A DNA stretch of 63,882 bases, taken from contig NZ_BOPC01000053.1 in the NCBI RefSeq assembly GCF_016863555.1, positions 1 through 63,882 of the forward strand, in the 5' to 3' direction. Positions 34,830 to 43,000 of this stretch are shown one piece after another (positions within the stretch are counted from its first letter, which is position 1; every line of letters starts with the position of its first letter). Position numbers and translations under genes: made by a program. The DNA comes from Micromonospora qiuiae (GTDB taxonomy: Bacteria; Actinomycetota; Actinomycetes; Mycobacteriales; Micromonosporaceae). Below the pieces are notes generated by a model, which saw only the letters and a program-made list of their open reading frames with translations, was not told the DNA's origin and did no database searches.

Positions 34830-35876
34830 ATGACAACGCAGCGCACCCGGTCACTCGGGCGCCCGACCCTCGACGCGGTCGCTGCCCGTGCCGGAGTCGG
34901 CCGCGGGACGGTCTCCCGCGTGGTCAACGGCTCTCCCCAGGTGAGTCCGGAGGCCCGCGCCGCTGTGCAGCAGGCCATCGCCGAGCTGGGGTACGTGCCG
35001 AACCGGGCCGCGCGGGCGCTGGTCACTCAGCGGACCGACTCGGTGGCCCTGGTGGTCAGCGAATCCGGCGAGCGGCTCTTCGCCGAGCCGTTCTTCGCCG
35101 GCATCGTGCGGGGGATCAGCTCGGTGTTGCTGGAGACGCCGTTGCAGCTCTGGCTGGCCATGGCGCAGTCGCCGCTGGAACGGGAACGGGTCGAGCACCA
35201 CCTGACCAACCAGCACGTCGACGGCGTACTGCTGCTGTCGCTGCACGACGACGATCCGCTGCCCACCCTGCTGGAGGAACGCGGCCTGCCCACCGTGCTC
35301 GGCGGCCGGCCGGCGCGGATGCTGCACCCCGAGGCGCAGCCCGCGTCGTTCGTCGACGTGAACAACGCCGGCGGGGCGCGACAGGCCGTGCAGTACCTGG
35401 CGGGCCGGGGACGGCGGCGTATCGCCACCATCGCCGGCCCGCAGGACATGGGCGCCGGTCTGGCCCGGTTGTCCGGCTACCGGGACGCGGTACGCACCGC
35501 CGGGTTCGGCGTCAACCCCGACCTGATCGCGTACGGCGACTTCAGCGAGGAGAGCGGGGCGACAGCCATGCGGCAGTTGCTGGATCGCTGCCCCGACCTG
35601 GACGCCGTGTTCGTGGCCGCCGACCTGATGGCCTTCGGCGCCCTGCGGACGCTGCGTGAGGCCGGCCGTCGGGTGCCGCAGGACGTGGCCGTGGTCGGCT
35701 TCGGCGACGAGCCGATCGCCCGGCAGGCCGACCCGCCGCTGACGTCGGTGTTCCAGCCCGTGGAGGAGATGGGCCGGCAGATGGCGCGGCTGTTGGTCGC
35801 CCGCATCCGCGGCGACGAGATTCCCGCACCGCACATCGTCCTGGACACCCAGTTCGTCGAACGCGCCTCCGCCTGA
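34830..35876 (+). CDS. cebR: LacI-family repressor of cellulose use (CebR-like)
   Basis: 348 aa; GGAGGAG is 8 nt upstream of the ATG. The HTH is at residues about 10-30 ('TLDAVAARAGVGRGTVSRVVNGSPQVS') with the hinge 'VPNRAARALVTQRTDSVALVV', followed by a periplasmic-binding-protein-like sensor domain ending 'VAVVGFGDEPIARQADPPLTSVFQPVEEMG'. By position and by the three operators in this window it should bind TGGGAnCGnTCCCA upstream of cebE and the GH9 gene and release on binding cellobiose or cellotriose. Confidence 0.9.
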   Translation: MTTQRTRSLGRPTLDAVAARAGVGRGTVSRVVNGSPQVSPEARAAVQQAIAELGYVPNRAARALVTQRTDSVALVVSESGERLFAEPFFAGIVRGISSVLLETPLQLWLAMAQSPLERERVEHHLTNQHVDGVLLLSLHDDDPLPTLLEERGLPTVLGGRPARMLHPEAQPASFVDVNNAGGARQAVQYLAGRGRRRIATIAGPQDMGAGLARLSGYRDAVRTAGFGVNPDLIAYGDFSEESGATAMRQLLDRCPDLDAVFVAADLMAFGALRTLREAGRRVPQDVAVVGFGDEPIARQADPPLTSVFQPVEEMGRQMARLLVARIRGDEIPAPHIVLDTQFVERASA

Positions 35877-35881
35877 GGTGT

Positions 35882-35933
35882 AAGGAAGGGCCCCCTCTTA
35901 ACGCCTGCGGTAGAGCAGGGGCCCCCTCTTAAC
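35882..35933 (+). repeat. 52-nt interspersed GGGCCCCCTCTTAAC repeat, copy A
   Basis: The element contains two tandem GGGCCCCCTCTTAAC cores 30 nt apart, joined by GCCTGCGGTAGAGCA. A second copy with only 5 differences lies at 58948-58999 in the opposite orientation. The GGGGCCCC palindrome within each core and the location straight after cebR suggest a role in transcript ending or 3'-end processing, or a small non-autonomous mobile repeat. I associate such sequences with Micromonospora genomes from memory. Confidence 0.8.
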
Positions 35934-36070
35934 CCGCGTCGACGGTCCTCGGGCAAGGCCAGGTTTAGCCTGGGGGACATGTCGCCGCAACGGGGGCGAA
36001 ATGGTCAACTGGCAGCCTCGTGCTCAGCCTGCCCGGTTCTGCGGCCGGCCCACCGAGCGGAGGGGTTGCG

Positions 36071-36772
36071 ATGTTGCTGCGCGTTCGGGTCACCCTGCCG
36101 GACCGTCCGGGAACCCTCGGTCAGGTGGCCCGCACCCTCGGGGTGTCGGGCGCGGACATCGTCCAGGTGATCGTGCTGGAACGTCTCGGCGGGCGTGCGG
36201 TCGACGACTTCACCGTGGTGTGGCCGGGCGCCGCGCGGGTGGAACGGCTGCTGACCGGTCTGGCGGCGATTCCCGGGGTGCAGGTGGACGGCGTGTGGCG
36301 GGCGATCGGCGCGCCCACCACCACCGGCCAGGACGCCGAGCTACTTGCCCAGGTCGCCGCCAATCCGGCCGACGGGCTGGCCACCCTGGTCGACGCGGTG
36401 CCGGGTCTGCTCGCCGCCGAGTGGGCGGTCGCGGCGGTGGTGCCGGTCGACTGGGCCTCCCCGACCGGCGGCAGCGGGGCGACGGTGGGGCACGCCAGTT
36501 GGCGTACGCCCGTATCGCCGCGGCTGCCCGAGGTGACCCCGCTGCGCGCCCGGTCGATGACCATGCCCGACGGCGGCCACTTCGCGGTGGCGCCGTTCGG
36601 CCGGGCCGGGCTGGTGCTGGTGGTGTCGCGTGACCACAGCCAGACCCTCGCCCCGGCCGCGTTCCACTCCACCGAGGTGGACCGGCTGGCCCAGTTGGTC
36701 CGGGCCAGCGCGGTGATCCTCGGCGACCGGCTCGATCTGATCGGCACCCCGCCGTTCAGCGCCCATCCGTGA
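36071..36772 (+). CDS. ACT-domain protein
   Basis: 233 aa from the ATG at 36071, preceded by GGAGGGG. Residues 1-75 form an ACT fold: 'LLRVRVTLPDRPGTLGQVARTLGVSGADIVQVIVLERLGGRAVDDFTV'. The remainder (about 80-233) is a second domain with 'LLAAEWAVAAVVP' and 'GGHFAVAPFGRAGLVLVVSRDHSQTLAPAAFHSTEVDRLAQLVRAS', which reads like a GAF-like sensor. No enzymatic motif is present, so a small-molecule-responsive regulatory protein is likely. It stands alone, with no partner enzyme nearby. Confidence 0.75.
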   Translation: MLLRVRVTLPDRPGTLGQVARTLGVSGADIVQVIVLERLGGRAVDDFTVVWPGAARVERLLTGLAAIPGVQVDGVWRAIGAPTTTGQDAELLAQVAANPADGLATLVDAVPGLLAAEWAVAAVVPVDWASPTGGSGATVGHASWRTPVSPRLPEVTPLRARSMTMPDGGHFAVAPFGRAGLVLVVSRDHSQTLAPAAFHSTEVDRLAQLVRASAVILGDRLDLIGTPPFSAHP

Positions 36773-36934
36773 CGCAGGCCGCAGGGCCGCTGTGACGCAG
36801 GCCGCAGGGCCGCTGGCGGCCGGACACGGCCCGGTAACCGGCCGGCAACAGGGCGGGCCTTTCCGGTGGCATCGCGGTGACCGTCATTGCCGGACACCGC
36901 CATTCCGCCGACACCGAGTCGATCGACCGGACGC

Positions 36935-36969
36935 AGAACGGCCGCCGGAGGGACGTCGGCGGCCGTTCT
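36935..36969 (-). terminator. Hairpin terminator of the LPVTG surface-protein gene
   Basis: A perfect 12-bp stem, AGAACGGCCGCC (36935-36946) and GGCGGCCGTTCT (36958-36969), with an 11-nt loop, lies 12 nt past the stop of the minus-strand gene. Confidence 0.75.
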
Positions 36970-36981
36970 CGAATGGTGGTG

Positions 36982-37767
36982 TCAGCTGGTGAAGGTGACC
37001 CCGTCACGCCGGCGTCGCAGTGCGACCAGGGCGACACCGCCGCCGACCAAGCCGACGCCGACCAGAGCCATGGTCGTCACCGCCGCTCCGGTGACCGGCA
37101 GCTTGCCGTCGTCACCGCCGCCACCGCCAGTGTCGTCCGACGGAACCGGTGACTCCGGGACGCTCGAGGTCGGCGTGGGCGACTCCGGAGTGGTGGGCGT
37201 CGGGGTGGGCGACTCCGGAGTGGTGGGCGTCGGGGTGGGCGACTCCGGAGCGGTGGGCGTCGGGGTGGGCGACTCCGGAGCGGTGGGCGTCGGCGTGGGC
37301 GACGCCGGGGTCGGCTGGCCGGCACAGGTGTGGCTGAGGTTGAATCGCTCGGCCTGGCCGCTGATCGTGGCCCTACCGTCCACCAGCGTCCAGCCGCCCG
37401 GGGTGAACAGGTAGGCGTGGATGAGGCGGCCCCCGGCAGGGTAGAGCGCGTCGGGGTAGGCGTCGGTGGCGTCGGGCACGGTGATGCTGACCGTGCCGGA
37501 GCCGTTGTCGAAGGTCAGCGTCAGGCTCTCGAAGCCGCCCGCGGAAGGGCCGCCGGGCAGGACGAAGTGCCAGCCGTCATGGTCCGCGGGGCGGCCGGCG
37601 AACCTTTTGTCCCCGCATTCCTGCTGGAAGCCGGCAGCAGTGGAACCCCGGTGGGCCGAATGCAGCGAAACGGTGCTGCTGGCCCAGGCCGGGGCGGCGA
37701 GGGCGACAAGGGCCGTGGCAGCGGCGCCGGAAACGGCCGCGCGCGCCACGTACCGACGCTGTGGCAT
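36982..37767 (-). CDS. LPXTG-type cell-surface protein with TP-rich stalk
   Basis: 261 aa from the ATG at 37767 (GGAGGAAT upstream). Signal peptide 'RAAVSGAAATALVALAAPAWAS', then a roughly 115-residue globular domain with two Cys ('FQQECGDKRF' and 'FNLSHTCAGQ'). A stalk made of 10-residue repeats of the form TPTPTxPESP follows, then LPVTG near residue 227, a hydrophobic segment and an RRRR tail: a class E/C-type sortase sorting signal. It should be cell-wall anchored. The globular part resembles other short actinomycete surface proteins of unknown function. Confidence 0.82.
   Translation of the reverse strand: MPQRRYVARAAVSGAAATALVALAAPAWASSTVSLHSAHRGSTAAGFQQECGDKRFAGRPADHDGWHFVLPGGPSAGGFESLTLTFDNGSGTVSITVPDATDAYPDALYPAGGRLIHAYLFTPGGWTLVDGRATISGQAERFNLSHTCAGQPTPASPTPTPTAPESPTPTPTAPESPTPTPTTPESPTPTPTTPESPTPTSSVPESPVPSDDTGGGGGDDGKLPVTGAAVTTMALVGVGLVGGGVALVALRRRRDGVTFTS
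37171..37311 (-). repeat. 30-bp tandem repeat encoding the surface-protein stalk
   Basis: Four full 30-bp units (37171-37200, 37201-37230, 37231-37260, 37261-37290) and a partial fifth are nearly identical, differing at one or two bases. Each encodes one TPTPTxPESP decapeptide. The near identity indicates recent expansion by slippage or recombination. Confidence 0.9.
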
Positions 37768-38004
37768 GAGGATTCCTCCGGATCTCAGTGAGATGACGGC
37801 ACATGATCGCATACGGACGGCTGGCGCTGATCTCGGTTGAACGGCCTGACCTGGCGGGACCTGAGGTCGCGATATTGACGCGAAGGTGTTTCGCGGACTG
37901 TTCCTGCGCGTGTCGGTGTAACGCCACGCGCCTCCGCGACGCCCGGCGTTACCGCCGTGCTGCTTCCCAACCGGCAACGGTCAGATTACATTGTCAGCTA
38001 TCCA

Positions 38005-38018
38005 TGGGAGCGCTCCCG
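38005..38018 (+). promoter_or_regulatory. CebR-type operator upstream of the GH9 cellulase
   Basis: TGGGAGCGCTCCCG matches the CebR consensus palindrome TGGGAGCGCTCCCA at 13 of 14 positions and lies 97 bp upstream of the cellulase ATG. Together with the two sites before cebE this indicates co-control of extracellular cellulose attack and sugar import. Confidence 0.85.
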
Positions 38019-38115
38019 GTCCTGTTGGAGCCACTTCGCCACCACCACCGGCAGCCGTCTCGACGCGGCCACGCGTCCGGCCGGTGCCGGGTCAAGCATC
38101 GACAGGAGCAGTCGC

Positions 38116-41052
38116 ATGCATCAACCCCCACGATCGTGCCGTGTCCGCGGCGATCGACCTCTGCCGGATCAGCCCCGGCCACACCGCCGTCCCGACCAGC
38201 CCTGGCCCCGCCGACTGCTGGCCGTCGGCACCGCGCTCGCCGCCGGTCTCGCGCTTGCGTTCGGCGTACCTGCGGCCGGTGCCGCCGCCGCACCGACCGG
38301 CGGGGCCGCCGCCGCGGCGCCCGCCTTCAACTACGCCGAGGCGTTGCAGAAGTCCCTGCTGTTCTACGAGGCGCAGCAGTCCGGGAAGCTGCCGGAGTGG
38401 AACCGCGTCTCGTGGCGCGGCGACTCGGCGCTGCGCGACGGCGCCGACGTCGGACTGGACCTCACCGGCGGCTGGTACGACGCCGGTGACCACGTGAAGT
38501 TCGGCTTCCCGATGGCGTTCAGCACCACCATGCTCGCCTGGGGCGCGGTGGAATACCGGTCCGGGTACGCCGCCTCCGGGCAGCTCACCCACCTGCTGAA
38601 CAACCTGCGCTTCGTCAACGACTACTTCATCAAGGCACACCCTTCGCCGAACGTCCTGTACGGGCAGGTGGGCAAGGGCGACGACGACCACAAGTGGTGG
38701 GGACCGGCCGAGGTGCTGCCGATGGCGCGGCCCGCGTACAAAATCGATGCCAGCTGTGGCGGCGCGGACCTGGCGGGGGAGACGGCGGCGGCGATGGCCG
38801 CCTCGTCCATGGTCTTCCGGCCCACCGACGCCGCCTACGCCGACAAGCTGCTCACCCACGCCCGGCAGCTCTACACCTTCGCCGACACGGTGCGGAAGTC
38901 CTACCACGAGTGCATCACCGACGCGACCAGCTTCTACCGCTCCTGGAGTGGCTACCAGGACGAACTGGTGTGGGGGGCGATCTGGCTGTACCGGGCCACC
39001 GGCGACGCGGCGTACCTGACCAAGGCGGAGAGCGAGTACGACAAGCTCGGCACCGAGCCGCAGACCACCACCCGCTCCTACAAGTGGACCGTGGCCTGGG
39101 ACAACAAGCAGTTCGGGGCGTACGTGCTGCTGGCCAACCTGACCGGGAAGCAGAAGTACGTGGACGACGCCAACCGGTGGCTGGACTTCTGGACGGTCGG
39201 GGTCAACGGGGAACGCGTCCGGTACTCGCCCGGCGGGATGGCGGTGCTCGACTCCTGGGGCGCGTTGCGCTACGCCGCCAACACCGCGTTCGCCGCGCTG
39301 GTCTACAGCGACAAGACCACCGACGCCACCCGCAAGGCGCGCTACAAGGACTTCGCCGTCCGGCAGATCAACTACGCGCTCGGCGACAACCCGCGCAACT
39401 CCAGCTACGTGGTCGGCTTCGGCACCAACCCACCGAAGAACCCACACCACCGCACCGCGCACGGTTCCTGGTGGGACAGCATGACCGTGCCCACCGAGAC
39501 CCGGCACACCCTCTACGGTGCGCTGGTCGGTGGGCCGTCCTCGCCGAACGACGCGTACACCGACAACCGGTCGGACTACGTGATGAACGAGGTCGCCACC
39601 GACTACAACGCCGGCTTCACCTCCGCGCTGGCCCGGCTGACCCAGGAGTACGGCGGCACCCCGCGGGCGAACTTCCCCGTCGCCGAGCGGCCGGACATCG
39701 ACGAGCTGACCGTGGAGACCACGGTGATGCAGAACGAGCCGCGGGCCACCGGCATCAAAGCGATCATCTACAACAAGTCGGCCTTCCCGGCGCGGGCGCT
39801 GACCGACGCGAAGTTCCGCTACTACTTCCGCACCGACGGCACCGGGGCGGTGCAGGTCACCCCCGGCTACACCCAGGGCTGCCCGTCGCCGTCGACCGCC
39901 CGCCAGGTCAGCGGCGATCTCTGGTACGTCGAGGTCGACTGCGCCGGGCACACCATCGCCCCCGCGGGCCAGTCCCAGCACCGGATGGAGGTGCAGTTCA
40001 AGATCGGGGTACCCGAGGGCGGCACCTGGAACCCGGCGAACGACCCGTCGTACCAGGCCACCGCCGGGCCGAACCGCAACGTGCCGCTCTACGTCGGCGG
40101 CGCGCGGGTCTGGGGACAGGAGCCCACATCCACCGCGGACACCACCCCGCCCACCGCTCCCGGCACGCCCGTGGCCACCGCCGTCACCTCCCGCTCGGTG
40201 AGTCTGACCTGGCCACCGTCGACCGACTCGGACAGTGGGATCGACGGCTACATCGTCTACACCTCTGTGGTCGGCAGCGACGTCTACAGCTGGTATTCCG
40301 CCAGCACGAACTCGCTGGTGCTCAACGTGTCCCCGGGCTTCACCTACGGGATCCAGGTGCTGGCTCGGGACAAGGCCGGAAACACCTCCGCCCCGTCGCC
40401 GACGTTGACCGTGACGACCCCCGCCGCCGACGACGGGGACACCGTGCCGCCGACCGTGCCGGCCGGGTTGACGGTCTCGGGGATCACCTCGACCGGAGCG
40501 ACGCTGAACTGGACCCCGTCGACCGACAACGTGGGGGTCACCGGTTACCGGATCTACCGGTTGGATCTGGGTGAAACTCCCGTCGCCACGGTCACCGGCA
40601 CCACCTACGCGTTGACCGGGCTGAACCCGCAGACGACGTACCGCTTCTACGTGGTCGCGATCGACGCGGCTGGCAACGCCTCGCCGCCCTCGGGCACGGT
40701 GACCGTGACCACCTCGGCGCCGCTGCCGACCTCGTCCTGCCGAATAACCTGGAGCACCAACGACTGGGGCACCGGGTTCACCGCGAACATCACCATCACC
40801 AACACCGGTACGACGGCGATCAACGGTTGGACGCTGGCCTTCACCTTCCCGAACACCGGGCAGCGGGTCGACCAGGGCTGGTCGGCCACCTACCAGCAGA
40901 CCGGCGCGGCGGTGACCGCGACCAACCTCTCCTACAACGGCACGTTGGCGCCGGGCGCGTCCACCAACATCGGTTTCAACGGTACGCACACCGGCAGCAA
41001 CCCCAAGCCAACCAGCTTCACCCTCAACGGCGCCACCTGCACCGTCGCCTGA
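38116..41052 (+). CDS. Secreted GH9 endoglucanase with CBM3, two Fn3 and CBM2
   Basis: 978 aa from the ATG at 38116 (AGGAGC 6 nt upstream). A long basic N-region leads to a signal sequence ending near 'AFGVPAAGAAAAP'. GH9 catalytic domain at about 72-512: 'LTGGWYDAGDHVKFGFPMAFSTTMLAW' with the paired Asp, 'HHRTAHGSWWDS', and 'DYVMNEVATDYNAGF' with acid Glu492. A CBM3 follows at about 520-665 ('NEPRATGIKAIIYNKS'), then two Fn3 domains ('DTTPPTAPG' at about 675, 'DTVPPTVPAGL' at about 775), and a C-terminal CBM2 at 874-978 bounded by Cys ('SCRITWSTNDWGTGF...GATCTVA'). The CBM3 directly after the catalytic domain is the arrangement of processive GH9 enzymes. Confidence 0.95.
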   Translation: MHQPPRSCRVRGDRPLPDQPRPHRRPDQPWPRRLLAVGTALAAGLALAFGVPAAGAAAAPTGGAAAAAPAFNYAEALQKSLLFYEAQQSGKLPEWNRVSWRGDSALRDGADVGLDLTGGWYDAGDHVKFGFPMAFSTTMLAWGAVEYRSGYAASGQLTHLLNNLRFVNDYFIKAHPSPNVLYGQVGKGDDDHKWWGPAEVLPMARPAYKIDASCGGADLAGETAAAMAASSMVFRPTDAAYADKLLTHARQLYTFADTVRKSYHECITDATSFYRSWSGYQDELVWGAIWLYRATGDAAYLTKAESEYDKLGTEPQTTTRSYKWTVAWDNKQFGAYVLLANLTGKQKYVDDANRWLDFWTVGVNGERVRYSPGGMAVLDSWGALRYAANTAFAALVYSDKTTDATRKARYKDFAVRQINYALGDNPRNSSYVVGFGTNPPKNPHHRTAHGSWWDSMTVPTETRHTLYGALVGGPSSPNDAYTDNRSDYVMNEVATDYNAGFTSALARLTQEYGGTPRANFPVAERPDIDELTVETTVMQNEPRATGIKAIIYNKSAFPARALTDAKFRYYFRTDGTGAVQVTPGYTQGCPSPSTARQVSGDLWYVEVDCAGHTIAPAGQSQHRMEVQFKIGVPEGGTWNPANDPSYQATAGPNRNVPLYVGGARVWGQEPTSTADTTPPTAPGTPVATAVTSRSVSLTWPPSTDSDSGIDGYIVYTSVVGSDVYSWYSASTNSLVLNVSPGFTYGIQVLARDKAGNTSAPSPTLTVTTPAADDGDTVPPTVPAGLTVSGITSTGATLNWTPSTDNVGVTGYRIYRLDLGETPVATVTGTTYALTGLNPQTTYRFYVVAIDAAGNASPPSGTVTVTTSAPLPTSSCRITWSTNDWGTGFTANITITNTGTTAINGWTLAFTFPNTGQRVDQGWSATYQQTGAAVTATNLSYNGTLAPGASTNIGFNGTHTGSNPKPTSFTLNGATCTVA

Positions 41053-41068
41053 CGTTCGTACCCTCTCG

Positions 41069-41102
41069 GTAGGGCGCCTCGCCTGGCGGTGAGGCGCCCT
41101 AC
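41069..41102 (+). terminator. Hairpin terminator of the GH9 gene
   Basis: A perfect 12-bp stem, GTAGGGCGCCTC (41069-41080) and GAGGCGCCCTAC (41091-41102), with a 10-nt loop that can itself pair in part (GCC/GGT), follows the cellulase stop by 17 nt. Confidence 0.8.
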
Positions 41103-41137
41103 CCGTCCATGCCGGCAGTACACCCCGCCCCCGGCGA

Positions 41138-41380
41138 TTGACACTGGTGCGCGTCGCCCGGCACTGGGAGCGGGTCAGCGCGACCGGCGACCCGGAACCG
41201 TACGTGCGGCGGACGATGTACAGCCAGCACGTCTCGCTGTGGCGACGGCGCTGGCGGGGCGTCGACCTTCGCGCGGACCCGCCGGAACAGACGATGCCAG
41301 ACGGCAACCGCCGGTGTTGCCCGCGCACTGGTCGTCCGGGCGGCGTTGGCCCGGCTCGCCGCGTCCGTTCCCGGCCCGGC
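41138..41380 (+). pseudogene. Remnant of a SigE-family ECF sigma-factor gene
   Basis: The translation 'LVRVARHWERVSATGDPEPYVRRTMYSQHVSLWRRRWRGVDLR' is the region-2/linker part of short SigE-type sigma factors, but there is no start or promoter-binding region before it. After about position 41290 the similarity continues in another frame ('VARALVVRAALARLAA', matching the usual 'AL..ALARLPxRQR'), so at least one frameshift is present, and region 4 is missing. A hydrophobic stretch of about 24 residues in a third frame (about 41385-41460, 'ILLVVVPPVLLVTVVVGVLLL') could be chance. I read this as a decayed gene. Confidence 0.6.
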
Positions 41381-41561
41381 CGATCATCCTGCTGGTGGTT
41401 GTGCCGCCGGTCCTGCTGGTCACGGTCGTCGTGGGCGTCCTGCTGCTGTGGCGGTGCCGTCGCCTCCGCTCCGCCGATGGCTGTGATCCCCCGTGGCCGG
41501 TCTGACCGCCGGCGGGCCGTCGCCAGCCGCAGGATCACCGCCCGTCCGTGTGGCAGCGTGC

Positions 41562-41834
41562 TCAGCCCTGCGACTCGCCGTGCTCGACGCAGACCGCCGA
41601 CCAGCCGACCGGAAGCACCTGCACCTTCATCCTCCGGCGGCACCGGGCGCAGTACCGGGGCGGCTCCAGCGTCCGGGCCGCCGCGCACCCCTCGTGCGGC
41701 CCGGACGCGGCGGCCTCCCCGCACCGGTCGCACCACGGCGCGTCCACGGCCGCCCCGCTGGTGGCATCGCCGGGCGTCGCCCCGGTGCGCGGGCTGCTCA
41801 CGGGGTTCGGCCGGCGCTCGCCGGTCGGCGTCAC
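41562..41834 (-). CDS. bsaP: Biotin synthase auxiliary protein BsaP
   Basis: 90 aa. The GTG start overlaps the bioB stop (GTGA at 41831-41834). The Cys pattern is the hallmark: 'WCDRCG', 'HEGC', then 'RYCARCRRRMKVQVLPVGW' and a final 'CVEHG'. This is the small protein encoded next to bioB in actinobacteria (Rv1590 in M. tuberculosis), reported to carry an iron-sulfur cluster that supports biotin synthase turnover. The residues before Cys35 are disordered-looking and may be part of an over-long start. Confidence 0.85.
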   Translation of the reverse strand: MTPTGERRPNPVSSPRTGATPGDATSGAAVDAPWCDRCGEAAASGPHEGCAAARTLEPPRYCARCRRRMKVQVLPVGWSAVCVEHGESQG

Positions 41835-42826
41835 AGCGTCGCCGAAAGTGCCTTGACCGGCATCTTCAGATCGTCGAGGAGCTTCAGATCATCAGTCGCC
41901 GACCGGCCCAGCGTGGTCAGATAGTTACCGACGATCACCGCGTTGATGCCGCCGAGCAGCCCGTCGCGGGTGCCGAGGTCACCCAGGGTGATCTCCCGGC
42001 CGCCCGCGTACCGCAGGATGGTGCGCGGCAGGGCCAGCCGGAACGCGGCGATGGCCCGCAGCGCGTCCTTGCCGTCGATCACCGGACGGTCGCCGAGCGG
42101 CGTGCCGGGGCGGGGGTTGAGAAAGTTCAGTGGGACCTCGTGCGGGTCCACCTCGGCCAGCTGCGCGGCGAACTCGGCCCGCTGCTCCACCGTCTCACCG
42201 AGGCCGAGGATGCCGCCGCAGCAGACCTCCATGCCGGATTCCCGGACCATCCGCAGGGTCTCCCAGCGCTCCTCCCAGGTGTGCGTGCTGACCACGTTCG
42301 GGAAGTACGACCGGCAGGTCTCCAGGTTGTGGTTGTAGCGGTGCACGCCCATCTCGACCAGCTCGTCGACCTGCTCCTGGGTGAGCATGCCCAGCGAGGC
42401 GGCGACCTGGATGTCGACCTCGGCCCTGATCGCGGCGACGCCCTCGCGCATCTGCTTCATCAGCCGGGCGTCCGGGCCGCGCACCGCGGCCACGATGCAG
42501 AACTCGGTCGCGCCGGTCTCGGCGGTCTGCTTGGCTGCCTTGACCAGCGAGGGGATGTCCAGCCAGACCGACCGCACGGGCGAGGTGAACAGGCCGGACT
42601 GCGAGCAGAAGTGGCAGTCCTCCGGGCAGCCGCCGGTCTTCAGCGAGACGATGCCCTCGACCTCGACTTCCGGGCCGCACCAGCGCATCCGCACCTCGTG
42701 GGCGAGTTGCAGCGCGGCGGTCAGATGCTCGTCGGGCAGGTTCAGCACGGCGAGGACGCCGGCCTGGTCGAGGCCGACGCCGTTCTCCAGCACCTGGGTC
42801 CGGGCCTGATCGAGGATCTCTGGCAT
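41831..42826 (-). CDS. bioB: Biotin synthase BioB (radical SAM)
   Basis: 331 aa. The radical-SAM cluster motif is 'KTGGCPEDCHFCSQS' with C67, C71 and C74. 'YNHNLET' and 'SYFPNVVSTHTWEERWETL' are BioB-specific, and 'CCGGILGLGET' supplies the second-cluster cysteine region. It converts dethiobiotin to biotin. It is translated together with bsaP and is divergent from bioF-bioD, with a 174-bp gap that should hold both promoters. Confidence 0.96.
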   Translation of the reverse strand: MPEILDQARTQVLENGVGLDQAGVLAVLNLPDEHLTAALQLAHEVRMRWCGPEVEVEGIVSLKTGGCPEDCHFCSQSGLFTSPVRSVWLDIPSLVKAAKQTAETGATEFCIVAAVRGPDARLMKQMREGVAAIRAEVDIQVAASLGMLTQEQVDELVEMGVHRYNHNLETCRSYFPNVVSTHTWEERWETLRMVRESGMEVCCGGILGLGETVEQRAEFAAQLAEVDPHEVPLNFLNPRPGTPLGDRPVIDGKDALRAIAAFRLALPRTILRYAGGREITLGDLGTRDGLLGGINAVIVGNYLTTLGRSATDDLKLLDDLKMPVKALSATL

Positions 42827-43000
42827 GGTCGTACCCTACAAGGCCGCCGGGCGGCGAGAAACGGCCTGCTCGCCGTCGCGCAGTTGAGTGACGAGCAGCA
42901 CCGGAGCCAGGTCGAGGTGGTGTCGGAGTGGATCCGCCGGGGCCCGCGGGGCGGGTGGTAACTTCGCCCCGCGAGCGCGGGTTGACGGCGGGAGGCGAGG

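Noticed and set aside
37171..37311. Regular repeats considered as a CRISPR array
   Set aside because: The units are contiguous, in frame and encode TPTPTxPESP; there are no unique spacers.
41138..41380. Reading the sigma remnant as a functional ECF gene
   Set aside because: Start, promoter-recognition part and region 4 are missing and the frame is broken.
41385..41505. Hydrophobic ORF (ILLVVVPPVLLVTVVVGVLLL) as a small membrane protein
   Set aside because: No start codon with a ribosome-binding site and it lies in decayed sigma-factor sequence; left as a remark only.
38092..41736. 1214-codon minus-strand frame
   Set aside because: It is antisense to the GH9 cellulase, whose five domains are all recognisable.
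41138..42961. 607-codon plus-strand frame that includes the sigma remnant
   Set aside because: Beyond the first about 50 codons it is antisense to bioB and bsaP; only the remnant part has family similarity.
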